Origin: Astragalus membranaceus
Taxonomy: Eukaryota; Streptophyta; Magnoliopsida; Fabales; Fabaceae
Assembly: GCA_039519185.1 (NCBI GenBank)
Contig: CM076847.1
Location: forward strand, 43,806,916-43,870,915
Length of the DNA: 64,000 bases
Direction: 5' to 3'
Shown: piece by piece, positions 11,091-22,706 of the stretch
Position numbering within the stretch: the first letter of the stretch is position 1
Layout: each line of letters opens with the position of its first letter
Notes under the pieces: model-generated
Databases searched by the model: none
Seen by the model: only the letters and a program-made list of their open reading frames with translations
Told to the model about the DNA's origin: nothing
Position numbers and translations under genes: made by a program

Positions 11091-12660
11091 TCACAAAGGA
11101 AGGTGAAAAATAAGATAAAGAAGATGGTTTGTATGGTGGTGGGGGGTGTTTGGTTCTTTTCTTTCTTTTTCTGGTTCCTTCCCTTTTTCTTTCTCTTCTT
11201 GCTCACATGGTGAATTATGTTTTTTACTCACAATTTTTTCTTGGTTTGCTCTTGGTTCCTCTAATTGTTTTTCGCTTCTAAGGGTGACGGCATATATTTG
11301 GCCATTTAGATTTTGTTCAGGCTGTCCAGGAAATACCCCCGAAGATTTAGAGGATGAAGCCACCTGTGTTGCCACTTGAGTTATTTGATTTTCAAGCATC
11401 TTACTGTGAGTGGCAATAGATTCGATTTTTGATTCTAATTTGATAAGTGTGTCATTCAAATAACCAGTTTGATTTTTAAATTCTTCATTTTGTTTTGTTT
11501 GAGATGACACAAATTTTTCCATCAAAAATTCCAAGTTCGACTTTTGCGGGTTGTTTTGTGGGTTGTTAAAAACCCTTTGATTTTGAAAACCAGGAGGTGG
11601 TCTAGGTGCTGGATTGGGTGGCGGATTTTTATAAGAAAAATTTGGATGATTTCTCCACCCAAGATTATAAGTATTTGAAAATGGATCTTCTATTTGAGCA
11701 TAGTTAACATGCTCATTTCCAGTACTAGATGCCTCAAGCTGGCATTCAGCTCCAATATGGCCAACAACCCCACATAATTCACATGGTGGAGTAGTAGGAG
11801 AAAAAGTTTTCAAATTTTTGAAAAAGTGCGTCCACTTTTGAGGCAAGATGATCAACAGCAGATATTTCGTATTTACCTAGCTCTTTTGATGATGCTGGTT
11901 TATCTGCTATGGCTCACTCACTTGCCCATTGACAATGGTTTTGAGCCATATCTTCAATGAGTGCATAAGCTTCAGTAAAATTTTTGTTCATCAAAGCTCC
12001 ACCTGCAGCTGCATCAACAGTCATTCTAGTTGCATATTGTAATCCATTATAAAATGTGTGAACAACGAGACATTTCTCTAGTCCATGATGGGGGCATAGC
12101 CTTAACATTTCTTTGAAACGTTCCCAAGCATCATAAAGAGATTCCCCGTCGTTTTGAGAAAATCGAGTAATTTGACTTCTCATTTGAGCTGTTTTACTTG
12201 GGGGAAAGAACCTAGTAAGAAAGGCTTGTTTTAATTGGCCCCAGCTGGTAATGGATTCCGAAGGCAAAGAATGTAGCCATGCTCTTGCTCTATCCCTTAA
12301 TGAAAAAGGGAAGAGCTTTAGTCTTATGGCATCTTGAGGTACCCCGTTTAATTTGAGAGTTCCACAGTATTCCAGAAAAATTGAAATATGAAGATTTGGG
12401 TCCTCCGTGGGAGAACCAGAAAATTGGTTTTGTTGAACCATTGAAAGCAGAGATGATTTGAGTTCAAAATTATTTGCTTCCACATTTGGATGTACAATGA
12501 CAGCCGATGGTTCCGCTGAAGGTGTTGCGTACTCTTTGAGAGCACGATTTTCATTGGCCGCCATTTGGTTATCGGGAATTTCTCTCCTCCTTCTATGTAA
12601 GAACCTTTCGATTTCGGGAATTTGTTGAACAGTTTCACCGAAACTTCTGGTTCTTCGCAT
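11091..12660 (-). pseudogene. gag of gypsy element A
   Basis: This encodes the structural capsid protein that would package element RNA in the cytoplasm. The minus-strand start is MRRTRSFGETVQQIPEIERF (12660). The Retrotrans_gag domain follows (FSGSPTEDPNLHISIFLEYC, then LFPFSLRDRARAWLHSLP and CPHHGLEKCLVVHTFYNGL). Further on is one zinc knuckle with spacing C-X2-C-X4-H-X4-C (CELCGVVGHIGAEC, near 11777). Two lesions are visible: an in-frame TGA at 11914-11916 after QWASE, and a frameshift near 11820. No protease or RT follows. Confidence 0.85.
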
Positions 12661-12747
12661 TCGAGGGAAAAGAGAAGAAAAAGTAAAAATAAAGAAAATA
12701 AAACTTCAGTCTAACCGGTTTCGAAAAACTTAATTAATATCACTGCC

Positions 12748-12765
12748 TCCCCGGCAACGGCGCCA
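12748..12765 (-). other. Primer-binding site for tRNA-Asp, element A
   Basis: The minus strand reads TGGCGCCGTTGCCGGGGA, complementary to the 3' end of plant tRNA-Asp including CCA. It lies six bases from the LTR end, as expected. It fixes the orientation of the element and marks the LTR boundary. Confidence 0.92.
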
Positions 12766-12771
12766 AAAACT

Positions 12772-14504
12772 TGATAGGCCGCAAGTGCACGGTATTATCG
12801 CGTAATAAAAAGAGTTATCGATCCACAGGGAGAGCCTAGGTGATTACCAATTTAATTTTCCAAAGATGATTAGCTAGAAGGAATGGTTTTTAGGAGTTGT
12901 AAAATTTTGAAATAAAAACAAACAATCTCAGGTTTATAGTTTTATCACAACAATGAGGAATCAAAATAATTTCTTTAGACTATTCAACAAATTATAAGAG
13001 TAATATATTTCAAAGACAAGGCAGCGAATATAACTAATGTCTCCTTTCGGAGTACAAGAGCGTGTTTTGAACTAACAATCAAGCCTATTCTCATGGTTGA
13101 TTGTCACCAAAACCCATTAAGCATAACACCTTTATAATGTCTCAAGAGTTTCAAAACTATTCTCATGTGTTGATTCCCTTGTCTAATTTCATAGATCCAA
13201 TCAATACTTCACCTTTCGGTTCTTCGTTTGATGTTTAAAATAAGATTTGAAGGGCAACAAAATTAGATTGAAATATAAAACAATTTGGAGTGGAGAATAG
13301 TCTTGGGAATTATTAGGGACCTATCATTGGATTACTCCCAATAACCCAAGACTTTGTATCTACTTACTCATATTAAATATGAGAGAAGAAGAAGAAGAAA
13401 AGACATGAAATTAAATAGCGAGAAATAAAAGAAAGCGGTAAATTGCAAAATCATAAATAGCGGAATTGTAAATGACAAGAAAATAAAAGTGCAAGAAAGT
13501 AAATAGCAAGGAAAGTAAATGACTTGGAAAATAAAAGGGCGAGAAAGTAAATAGCAAGGAAAGTAAATGACTTGGAAAATAAAAGGGCAAGAAAGTAAAT
13601 AGCAAGGAAAGTAAATGACTTGGAAAATAAAAGGGCGAGAAAGTAAATAGCGAGGAAAGTAAATGACTTGGAAAATAAAAGGGCAAGAAAGTAAATAGCA
13701 AGGAAAGTAAATGACTTGGAAAATAAAAGGGCAAGAAAGTAAATAGCGAGAAAATAAAGGAGCAAAAAATTAAAAAGCGAGAAAGTAAAAAGCGAGAAAG
13801 TAAAGTGAAGTCATGAATCTTAGAGGAAACCTTGTCATGGATTTTTCTCACAAAATTCAAGTTTTTTACAAGTGAGGATCAAGCCTCTATTTATTGGAAA
13901 ATATGAGGTCTAAGGCACTTGAGAGGAGGGGCAAAATGGTCATAAAAAAAGTGGCAAATCAAGTGGCAAGGAAAGCCATCAGCAAGTGGTTGCAGCCAAA
14001 ATTGACTTGTCTGGCGCCAGGGTCGTGCGCCCTGGCCAGTCAATTTTGGCTGCTCTGCGCCAGTTTTGCACTAGGGTCGTGCGCCTATAGAGCCTGGGTC
14101 GTGCACCTTGTGCTGGCAACAGCTGTTCTGCGTTGCTGGCAAGCATGGGTCGTGCGCCTATGTGCCAGGGTCGTGCGCCTTGGCCAGTCAATTTTGGCTG
14201 CTCTGCGCCAGTTTTGCACCAGGGTCGTGTGCCTATGTGCCAGGGTCGTGCGCAGGCTCTGCGCCAGTTTTTGCTGCTTGGCGCCCTTGGCGCCCTGTTG
14301 AGTGCCAAGCGGTCTTAAAAATTGTTCCTCCTCAAACATTTTCTTTGTTTTTTCATTTTTCCTCATATTTTCTCTTTTGCTTCAAAATAACACGTGAAAA
14401 TAAAAAGTAAACATTTGTAGTAAAATAGCTCAAAAATATAATTAAAATACCAAATAAACTTAAGAAAAATAACTATTAAAAAGACTCTAAAAATAGACTT
14501 ATCA
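12772..14504 (-). repeat. 5' LTR of gypsy element A
   Basis: The LTR is 1,733 bp with inverted ends TGATA/TATCA. On the minus strand it begins TGATAAGTCTATTTTTAGAG (14504) and ends next to the primer-binding site. It contains a 48-bp minisatellite (13459-13760) and a region with repeated AGGGTCGTGCGCC units (14017-14260). No gene is seen. The partner LTR is outside the window, so its age cannot be judged. Confidence 0.8.
13459..13790. repeat. 48-bp minisatellite within LTR A
   Basis: About six units contain AAGGAAAGTAAATGACTTGG, starting at 48-base intervals (for example 13507 and 13555). The period is a multiple of three, so it leaves open frames on both strands. These frames encode only repeats of Phe, Leu, Ser and Ala and are not genes. 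Confidence 0.9.
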
Positions 14505-15268
14505 GTTACCCCAAATGAAGTCATGATATAATCACAATTACAGCATAGATAACGAATGCACGGAGGAGGGAAGGAGTTACAAACAAATTGGAACTCAAAA
14601 TAAGCTTCCAGTGCTGCCAAATTGCTCCTCCGAATCTGTGCTGTGCTGCTGAAAAACAGTGCTGCCGAATGTGAATTCTCAGCTCCAAAAAGTGGAGTTT
14701 TGGGTACCGAAAATGGTGATGGAGGTGGAATGGATGAAGATGGGGTGATGGCAGCTGCTAGGGTTTCGTGGATGGAGGGTATGGATGAGTGGGGCCGCCC
14801 CCTTTTTAGGTTAAGCCTTGCCTTTTATACTAATTTCCCTCTCCAAGTACCAATTGGGCCAAAGCAAATTCGGAACAGTGCTGCCAACACAAAAAGCAAG
14901 GAAAGTTTGTCTTTTTGTGGCCCATTAATATGCAGATTCCTTTTTGCGCACCCTTACATATGACAAAACACTATTTTCTTCACTTTAACACCCGAGACCA
15001 CTTTAATTCCTTTTTCTACGCCCTCAGCTGCTCTCGTGCTACCACAGCCTTCGGCGCAGCACCTGAGCTAAATATTCCTGCAGAACTAAATAAAGAGGGA
15101 AATCCCACAAAATGGCACCAAAAGTGCCGAAAATACATTTTAAAACACTCCAGACACATTTATATTAAATCATATAGAAATACTCTATTTATTTATACTA
15201 ACTACCATTGAACAAGCTTAATTCTCATTTGTTTTGGCATAAATAACTCTTATTTTTAAGAGTTATCA
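14505..15268 (-). repeat. Partial LTR C (gypsy), truncated by element A
   Basis: On the minus strand the LTR starts TGATAACTCTTAAAAATAAG at 15268 and runs to 14505, where element A is inserted. A TATA box (TATAAAAGG on minus, 14821-14829) and a downstream transcribed-leader-like region lie where an LTR promoter should be. Its start codes the TGA that ends the RT frame of element B, so LTR C is inserted in that RT gene. The rest of C must lie before base 1. Confidence 0.7.
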
Positions 15269-17577
15269 GACCCCCTTAATAGAATTGGGTGGGGGCAACT
15301 TTGCAATTACCTCAACCTTTGCAGAATCAACGTCAATGCCTCTAGTGGACACCTTATGTCCTAGAATAATGCAATCTTGTACCATAAATGGGCACTTCTC
15401 CCAATTGAGCACTAAATTGGTATCCCTGCATCTCTGCAACACTGAATTCAAGTTATGTAAACAATCCTCATAAGAAGATCCAAAGACGGTAAAATCATCC
15501 ATGAATATCTCAATGCATTTTTCAACCAAGTCAGAGAAAATAGCCACCATGCATCTTTGGAAAGTGGCAGGGGCATTATATAAACCGAATGACATCCTTT
15601 TATATGCAAATGTTCCATATGGGCATGTAAAAGTATTTTTTTCTTGATCTTCAGAAGCCACTGGTATTTGCAAATAACCAGAATATCCATCCAAACAACA
15701 ATAATAATCATGACCCGCCACTCTCTCAAGTATTTGATCAATAAAGGGAAAGGGGAAGTGATCTTTTCGGGTGGCATCATTTAATTTTCTATAATCAATG
15801 CACATACGCCACCTGCTAGTTTTCCTAACTGCAATTAATTCATTTTTATCATTCTCCATCACAGTAGTACCTCCCTTTTTAGGAACACATTGAACAAGAC
15901 TTACCCACTTACTATCAGAGATAGGATAGATGATACCTTCGTCAAGAAGCTTAATCACTTCCTGTTTTGCCACCTCTTTCATGTTTGGATTGAGGCGGCG
16001 TTGAGGTAGTGCCTGAGGTTGGTAATCATCCTCCATATAAATCTTGTGAGTGCAAATTGAGGGGCTAATGTCTTTTATATCATGAATAGACCAACCAAAG
16101 GCCTCTTTGTTGGCCCTTAATACCCTCAAAAGATTATCTTCCATGGTTTCTGTCAAATCTGCAGAAATAATCACTGGCAAAGAGGAAGGGGGGTCCAAGA
16201 AAGCATATTTTACATTTGAAGGAAGAGGCTTTAATTCAAGCTCAAGAGCCTCTTCCATTGAAGGTTTGGGATTTGGAGTATTACCCCATTCCAATTCCTC
16301 AAATCTATAGTTACTCCAATTTTTCTGAGGGTGGTGAGCCTGCAAAAACATTAAGAACTCTTCTTCCTCACCACCCTGCAATATGCCAAGTTCCTGCATA
16401 GTAAGTACTTTTTCTAGAGGGTCCTGAATTCTAAAATCATCAAAACTTTCAGAGGTAACCACATCATTAGTATCCATAGCTTGAATAAAATTACATGAAG
16501 CAAATGAGGAAGGATTTTTTAATGAGTTCAAGACTTGAAATACAACTTCCTCATCTCCAAATCTCAAAGTCAATTTCCCCTGCTGAACACCAATTAAGCT
16601 TTTTCCTGTAGATAAGAAAGGACGCCCCAAAATATTTGGGACTTCCTCATCTTCTTCCATATCCAATACAACAAAATCAGCAGGGAAAATAAACTTATCA
16701 ACCTTAACAAAAACATCTTCCACCACTCCACGGGGGTGGGCAATGGATCTATCAGCTAACTGCAAAGTGATGTTAGTGGGATGTGGTTCCTGCAAACCAA
16801 GCTTTCTAAAAACAGAAAAAGGAATCAAATTATACTTGCTCCTAAATCACATAACGCCTTTTCAAAATGAGAGTTACCAATTGTACAAGGGATAGTAAAA
16901 CTACCTGGATCTTTAAGCTTAGGCGATAACTTTTTTAGAACGATAGCAGAACATTCCTCATTAACTCTAACTGTCTCAAAGCCTTCTAACTTTCTTTTGT
17001 TAGAAATAATTTCTTTTAAAAATTTGGCATATTTAGGCATTTGAGCAATAGCTTCAGCAAAAGGAATGTTGATATGCAATTTCCTAAATATTTCAAGAAA
17101 CCTAGCAAACTGCTTATTATGCTGCTCATTTTTAAGTCTTTGAGGATAAGGATCATTTACCGTTACTTGCTCATATTTCTCCCTTTCCTTTTTGCTTTCC
17201 TCAGAAGTGCTCCCCTCAGTAGGAGCTTCGATTTCTTTCTCGGGCGCCCGCCCATCTTGATTGCTTTCTTGAACCAGCTCCTTGCCACTCCGAAGAGTGA
17301 CAGCCTTACAATGCTCATTTCTTGGATTAGGCTCAATCTGGGTAGGCAATGGGCCTTGAGGCCTTTGAGATAACATAGTAATGATGCTTGAAAGTTGGCT
17401 ACCTATAGCTCCCTCCATGCTTCCAATTTTGTTGTTCATCGTTCCAATTTGGCCCTCCAAGCTTCCAATTCTTTCATTAAGTTTTCCCTCCAGGCTTTCA
17501 ATTTTCTTATTAAGTTTTCCATCGAGGCTTCCAAACACATCATTGGTGTCTAGCTTCTTCCCCTCCTGCCTTTGCAC
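15266..17577 (-). pseudogene. Protease-reverse transcriptase of gypsy element B, truncated
   Basis: Minus-strand pol piece. The protease has LCDLGASI near 16830, where a one-base shift separates the 17577-16825 and 16828-15266 frames. It continues PFSVFRKLGL and ILGRPFLSTG. RT motifs are MCIDYRKLNDATRKDHFPFP, RMSFGLYNAPATFQRCM and the catalytic box IFMDDF. Translation stops exactly where LTR C begins, after KLPPPNSIKGV. RNase H, the chromatin-proximal part of RT and integrase are therefore missing from this window. The protein would reverse-transcribe element RNA in an intact copy. Confidence 0.9.
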
Positions 17578-17582
17578 ATGTG

Positions 17583-18705
17583 GAGGCTTATAGGAATTTG
17601 AGTTTTTCCCCTTTTGTTGTCGTCCCCAAGAAAAATTGGAGTGATTTTTCCAACCCGGATTGTAAGTGTTTGAATAAGGGTCATTTATGGTCCGGTTGGA
17701 ATTCAGACATAATTGGCCTCTTCAGTTGAAGTTATCGGTCGGCCCCGTGCTTTTATCAAATCTTCAATGGATTGCAACCTCTCATCAGTCCTATCCATGT
17801 AATTGGCTAAAACACTCATGCACGGATGTCCAACCTTTTCCATGTATCTAACTAAAGAATCTTGCATACCAGACCTTAACTCACTTTTCCTATGGCCAAG
17901 ATAGTTGACTTCTTCTGTTAGGCCTCCCCAGAGATTATTTGTGATGTCACTAGTGGAGGTAACTATGGGAGTAGATTGAGCTCGTACCTTCATCAAAGAT
18001 TGCACCTATTTAGAGAGAACCTCTAGTTTTATATCAGTACTAGTTTCATCTTCAACCTTGTACATCCCAGCTGATTTCTTAATGTGTCTCTCACTTGTGT
18101 CCCATTGGGCATTATCGGCCGCTATCTCTGCAATTAAGTCATATACTGTCACAGGCTCCCCATTCATTAGAGAGCCCCCGCAAGACATATTAACAATTCC
18201 CCCTTGAGAAGATAATCCGTTGCAAAAATATTCAAGCAATTGCCACTTCTCAAATTCATGATGTGGACAACTCTGGAGTAAGTCTTGAAATCTTTCCCAA
18301 GCTTCATGTAAAGATTCTTGCTCGAGTTGAGCAAAGCTGATTATTGCACCTCGGATCTTAGTAGTCTTACCTGGAGGAAAATATTTGGTCAAGAATTTTT
18401 GCTTCAGTTGGTCCCAAGTGGTAATGGACTCAGCAGGTTGAGAGTCTAGCCAAGTAGATGCCTTGTCAGCCAATGACCATGGAAACAATCTCACTCTAAC
18501 GCTTGTCTGCCACCCTCAAGAAGTTTCTAAGATGGGTGTGTGGGTCTTCTGTTGGTGTACCTCTGAACATAGTCGAATTCTAAACCATTTGAATTAAGCT
18601 TGGTTTGAGCTCAAAATTAGTAGCTTGCACAGGTGGATCGACTATGCTTCTAGTGATATTCGCCGTGGGTGTAACGTAGTCCCGAGCAGTTCTTTCAATT
18701 TTTGG
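17583..18705 (-). pseudogene. gag of gypsy element B, several frameshifts
   Basis: The Retrotrans_gag domain is readable in pieces. One is GTPTEDPHTHLRNFL near 18545. Others are MRLFPWSLADKASTWLDSQP (18494), SCPHHEFEKWQLLEYFCNGL, and TINDPYSNTYNPGWKNHSNF near 17690 in another frame. Stops or frameshifts near 18590, 18500, 18005 and 17700 separate them. No zinc knuckle is evident. It sits directly behind the tRNA-Asp primer site and joins the pol piece, so it is one decayed gag-pol unit. Confidence 0.8.
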
Positions 18706-18917
18706 ATCAAAAACCAAAATAGGCTCCTGGGAGCGGGTGAGCATGCACGAGTAATAATAATAAAAATAAAACTAACAAATAAAAATAAACTAGATAAGGA
18801 AAATGTGTAATTTTTTTTCTTTTTATTGAAATAAAACAAAATAAACTAAAACAAGAAATAAATAAATAAAATGTCTAAAGAAATAAAAATCTTTTTCGTT
18901 TAATATTGTTAAATTAA

Positions 18918-18935
18918 TCCCCGGCAACGGCGCCA
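18918..18935 (-). other. Primer-binding site for tRNA-Asp, element B
   Basis: The same 18-base sequence as in element A (TGGCGCCGTTGCCGGGGA on minus), six bases from the end of LTR B. It supports placing both elements in one lineage. Confidence 0.92.
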
Positions 18936-18941
18936 AAAACT

Positions 18942-20256
18942 TGTTGCATTAAAAACACACTTAGAGCAAGTGTACTATCTCGCAGAAGTAGTATAAAAGA
19001 TATCATCTCCACAAGGATTAATTAACAAGTACCAAACTAATTGAGATTAATTATTATTTAGACGAACGAATGTTTGGTGGTTATAGAAACTAAAATAAAA
19101 AGAAATAAATAGCAAGAATTAAAATGTAAAGTTTAACCAATGGAGAGAAGCCTAGGGTCACGGTTTCACTTGCAAGCTTTGATTCCTCAATGTCTAAATC
19201 TACCTGAATTCTTTTATTTTATTCAATTACCAATCCCTTTACTAAAGCTATTAATCCGTTTGGTCATTCGCGATTAATATTCTTTTTCCGAAATTAACCC
19301 TTGTTTGGTAATGCAAGAATTTAAATTCAAGAAAACGTAAAGAGCAAAAATGTTGAATGATTAGAAGACTAAATTAAAGTTTGGTCATGCATTAATTATA
19401 GCCCCAAATATCATATATGCCCACCAACTAATTGCAGTACGGTCGCTGATCAACTAATTGATTATGAACATGCAAAAGGGTTGTCAATCTTAATTAAGTG
19501 ATAAAAGCAATAAGATAATATTAATTGAAATAAAAGCCGGGAATTCAAAGCATAATATAAAACATAGAAAGGTCTCTAATCTTGCAATATCCACCTAGAC
19601 CCTAGAAGAGGATTTACCTATCCATACTAACTAAGAACAATGAAATAAAATTAGGAGTCATGAATTACGGAGATAAAAGTAACCCGGAAGATGGAGGAAA
19701 TTCTGATCTTGAGTATTTAGTCTCCTTCTCTGCTCCAAAGCTCTCTCAGTGTCAAGAATGGGTATCCAAAGCTCCCTCCTGCGTTGCCATCACAGACCAC
19801 TTCTCAAAGGAATTCACGTGTGCGGCGGCTCCTCTTTGTGTTGTGTGGCTCTCTCTAGTCTAATTCTTCCGTCGAAAAAAATCCAATTTTGTAGCACTCT
19901 CTTTTATATTCCAAGTCTAGGGTTCCGTGTTATTACTTTTCCCCCACATAAGGCTTGCTTCCTCTTTATTAAAACTCACGTTCCTTCCTTTTGTTTTCAA
20001 GGTTTTGATCTAACTTAATATGGGCTTGGATGCTATGCTTTCATAATTCTTCCAGCCCATGAATCAAACCCCTTTTGTTCTCAATTGGACCATGAGGTTC
20101 TTTTATTTATTGCAAGCAACCACTTTGTATTGGAGGTCCATATATATTGGAATATTATTCTCTTTTTTTATTTTCTTCTTTTCTGCAAAACAAAGAGCAA
20201 ATTAAGTCAATGATTTATATAATCGTTAATAATTGCTCTAAAAAATGACTCAAACA
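18942..20256 (-). repeat. 5' LTR of gypsy element B
   Basis: The proximal end TGTTGCATTAA (plus, 18942) is fixed by the primer site. The distal end is placed at 20256 because the minus strand there reads TGTTTGAGTCATTTTTTAGAG. This matches the inverted end (TGTT/AACA) and resembles the start of LTR A. A TATA-like box (minus, TATAAAAGAG, 19901-19910) lies about 350 bases inside. No gene is seen. The distal boundary is inferred and cannot be tested by a target duplication here. Confidence 0.65.
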
Positions 20257-21383
20257 TGTCCCTAAAAATACACTAAATTGGAGTTTATGAGCTTCAATAT
20301 GAGAGGATCCAAGAAGTTGAGAAAATTTGCAAGAAAATATTGGATTGATCTCAGGGGGAGCAAGGTGATGATCCTATAAGAAACAGATTAGCAAGATAAG
20401 AACATGTTCTTTAACAAAGAACCCATCTCACCTCCAAAAGAATTTAAGGATCAAGCTGCTAAAAAAACATGTTCTATAACATGTTCTATAACCAAACTTC
20501 TCAATCTGCTCAAGCTGCTAAAATCCCCTACGTGGAAGATGAACCTGTTGATAGTTGGTTAGAAATCTTTGAGCATGAATCTGATCATGAGAAAAGCCCA
20601 AAAGAATACTCTTCTGGTGAGAAAGTTGTTGATTCTGGTGAAGAAAATCCCACTGAGGAAAATATGGAAGTCACTCAAGAGCAACCTTCTCAGCTGCTTG
20701 CTGAAAATCAACCTTCTCATGAAGTTAATGAGTTTGAGACGAAATATGGGCAACTAAAAGAAACCAGTGCCTTGACCCAGCTAAAGATCCAATGCCTACA
20801 TGAAAAAGGAAGAAAAATAAGCGGAAATGACTATCTTCATCCATTAGTCAGCTTCTCACAAGTACTATGATGCTAAATGAATAAGCATGAGTTGATACTA
20901 CAAATTCCTTGAGGATACTCTTATCGTGAGAAGTCTCAAGAAAAGAAAGTCATTAAAGGAGGTACACTCAATCTCATCATAACTTCATTTTGATTAAACT
21001 GAATTATGTGTGAATATATGATATGATATGATAAGATTGATTGTTTGGTATTGAAACTATGAATGCATGCTAAAATGATTGATGTAGTATATGATCTTAA
21101 AAGCTTATTTATATGCATCATTATTTACTTTGAACTTGAATGTGCCAGTGCCTAGTTCTACATAAAATATGTTTGCACACACTCTAGTTCTAAGTACTCT
21201 CATGGTAATATAGTGATCATAATCAAGTTTGCAATTTGGTTGATAATTGATATTATTGCATGATGCTTCAAGCTCTATGAACACATGTTAAAACTTTATA
21301 TAAAATGAAGTGTTCCTTAAAAGTGTTAGATAAGATGTTGCATGGTCAAGTGTCCTTCTTTGCAGAAATATAGACTCACATAT
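20257..21383 (+). other. Unassigned A/T-rich region left of CACTA-2, with orphan ORF
   Basis: The region contains the purine run CTCAGGGGGAGCA (20353-20365), reminiscent of sequence after pol in SIRE-type copia elements. A 133-codon acidic frame at 20469-20870 contains PYVEDEPVDSWLEIFEHESD and is Glu/Ser-rich. I do not recognise that protein. The region continues after CACTA-2 at 47291-48579, and together they may be the 3' part of a copia element. That assignment is weak. Confidence 0.35.
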
Positions 21384-21399
21384 CACTAGTGGAAAATTG

Positions 21400-21740
21400 A
21401 CTTTAAAAAGCATCATTTAGCATCGGTTGTTTAAACACCCGATGCTAAATGTAGACGCGGTGGCAATTTTGCAATTAAATGGAAGATATCAATTTTCGCG
21501 CCTACTTTTAGCATCAGTTGTTTAAACAACCGATGCTAAATGTATGTGTGCTAGACATTTAGCATCGGGTGTTTTAACAACCGATGCTACAAGTGTTTGT
21601 CTGAGACTTTTAGCATCGGGTGTTTAAACAACCGATGCTAAAGGTTCACAATTAGCATCGGTTGTTTAAACACTCGATGCTAAAAGTCTCAGACAAACAC
21701 TTGTAGCATCAGTTGTTAAAACACACCGATGCTACAAAGG
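21400..21740. repeat. CACTA-2 left subterminal palindromic array
   Basis: About five hairpin units have the form TAGCATCGGTTGTTTAAACA followed by the inverted CCGATGCTA. Each unit is itself a near-perfect inverted repeat of about 30 bases. The right-end array (46972-47275) has the same arms with a different centre (ATAGTATA). Confidence 0.92.
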
Positions 21741-22706
21741 CGATTTTTATTATTTCGTTTCTATCATCTCTCGCGTCTCTGAACTCTGAATCGCATAACT
21801 CTCTCATTCTCAATCTCTCGCGTCTCACCCTCTGAATCTTCTTCCTCGCCAACCCTCTCACCCTCTGAATCTTCTTCGTATTTTGGTCGCTCGCCGTCAC
21901 CGTCACCGACGAAGAACGCTGATTTTTCTACACAGTCGCTGTCACCGTCGTTGCTCGCTCGTCGTCTCTCCGTTCGTTGGTCGTCGTCGTTGTCGCCGTC
22001 ATGTTACAAACTGAATTTGCTATGTTTCTACACAGTCGCCGTCACCGTTCGTTGCTCGTCGCCGTCGTCGTATCGCTCTTCATCGCCATTGTCTTGCTCG
22101 TCGTCGCCATCTCCTTGCTCGGCGTCGCCTTTCTCACTCGAAATCCTAAGTTTCCATCTTCGAAACCCAAAGAAATCTTAGGTAAGCATCTCTGAAAATC
22201 AGTGTTTTGTTTTCGTTTTTCTTGTTTAATAGCAAAAATCACATCATGATTCGTTTTCGTTTTCTCTCGAAACCCTAAATTTTCATGATTCTGATTTTTA
22301 CTAGTTTCTTTTCGTGATTCGTTTTTCTAGGTTTTATTGTGTTTGATTCTGTATAAATACATGTGTTGTTGTTCCTTGGTGAAAATTTTCTTTGATGGCT
22401 GAATTTGGTGCTGATTGGATGCTTATTGTGTTGCTAATTTCACTGTGTAGAGACATTCTGGGAAGAATGGAGAGTAACAAGTTGGGAAGAAAAAAGAGGA
22501 ATAAGTTGGGTGCTAATAATTTGTATCAGTTTTAGTTAGACATATTCAAGCTTTAGTTATTTGTGGAGTTGTTGTTCATGTTTCTGTGAAGAATAATGCT
22601 ATAAAAAAGAACATTATTAATGAAGCTTTATGTTTACTATGTTGGTTTGATGTTATGGTTTGATTTGGTTTTAACAATACTTTGTCGATTATTTTGGAGC
22701 GTAGCC
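21741..22706 (+). other. Leader of CACTA-2
   Basis: C/T-rich sequence with many CGTCGCCGTC units, then a candidate 5' splice site (TTAGGTAAGC near 22180) and an A/T-rich intron-like stretch up to the TNP2 start. It is probably the untranslated first exon and intron. The small frames here look like by-products of simple sequence. Confidence 0.45.

Larger units (their letters stand above)
1..14504 (-). mobile_element. Athila-like gypsy retroelement A (gag only), split by CACTA-1
   Basis: Reading on the minus strand, the order is 5' LTR (14504-12772), primer site complementary to tRNA-Asp, gag (12660-11091), CACTA-1 insertion (11026-890), then 3' noncoding sequence (889-1). Only about 170 bases separate the end of gag from the conserved post-pol motif near 735-787, so pol is absent. 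This is a gag-only derivative and would need reverse transcriptase from a relative. The tRNA-Asp primer site and the gag type point to the Athila branch. The 3' LTR should lie before base 1. A itself sits inside LTR C; the five bases next to its LTR are GTTAC (14505-14509). Confidence 0.7.

Noticed and set aside
13411..13860. Hydrophobic 149-codon minus frame resembling a membrane protein
   Set aside because: It is produced by the 48-bp tandem repeat of LTR A. The period is a multiple of three, so all frames look open.
13894..14410. Cys/Ala/Arg-rich frames on both strands
   Set aside because: They fall within LTR A and reflect repeated AGGGTCGTGCGCC units, not a gene.
21951..22242. Ser/Val-rich open frames before the CACTA-2 transposase
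   Set aside because: They are generated by CGTCGCCGTC-type simple sequence in the leader. There is no conserved domain, and the real start at 22707 is supported by family similarity.
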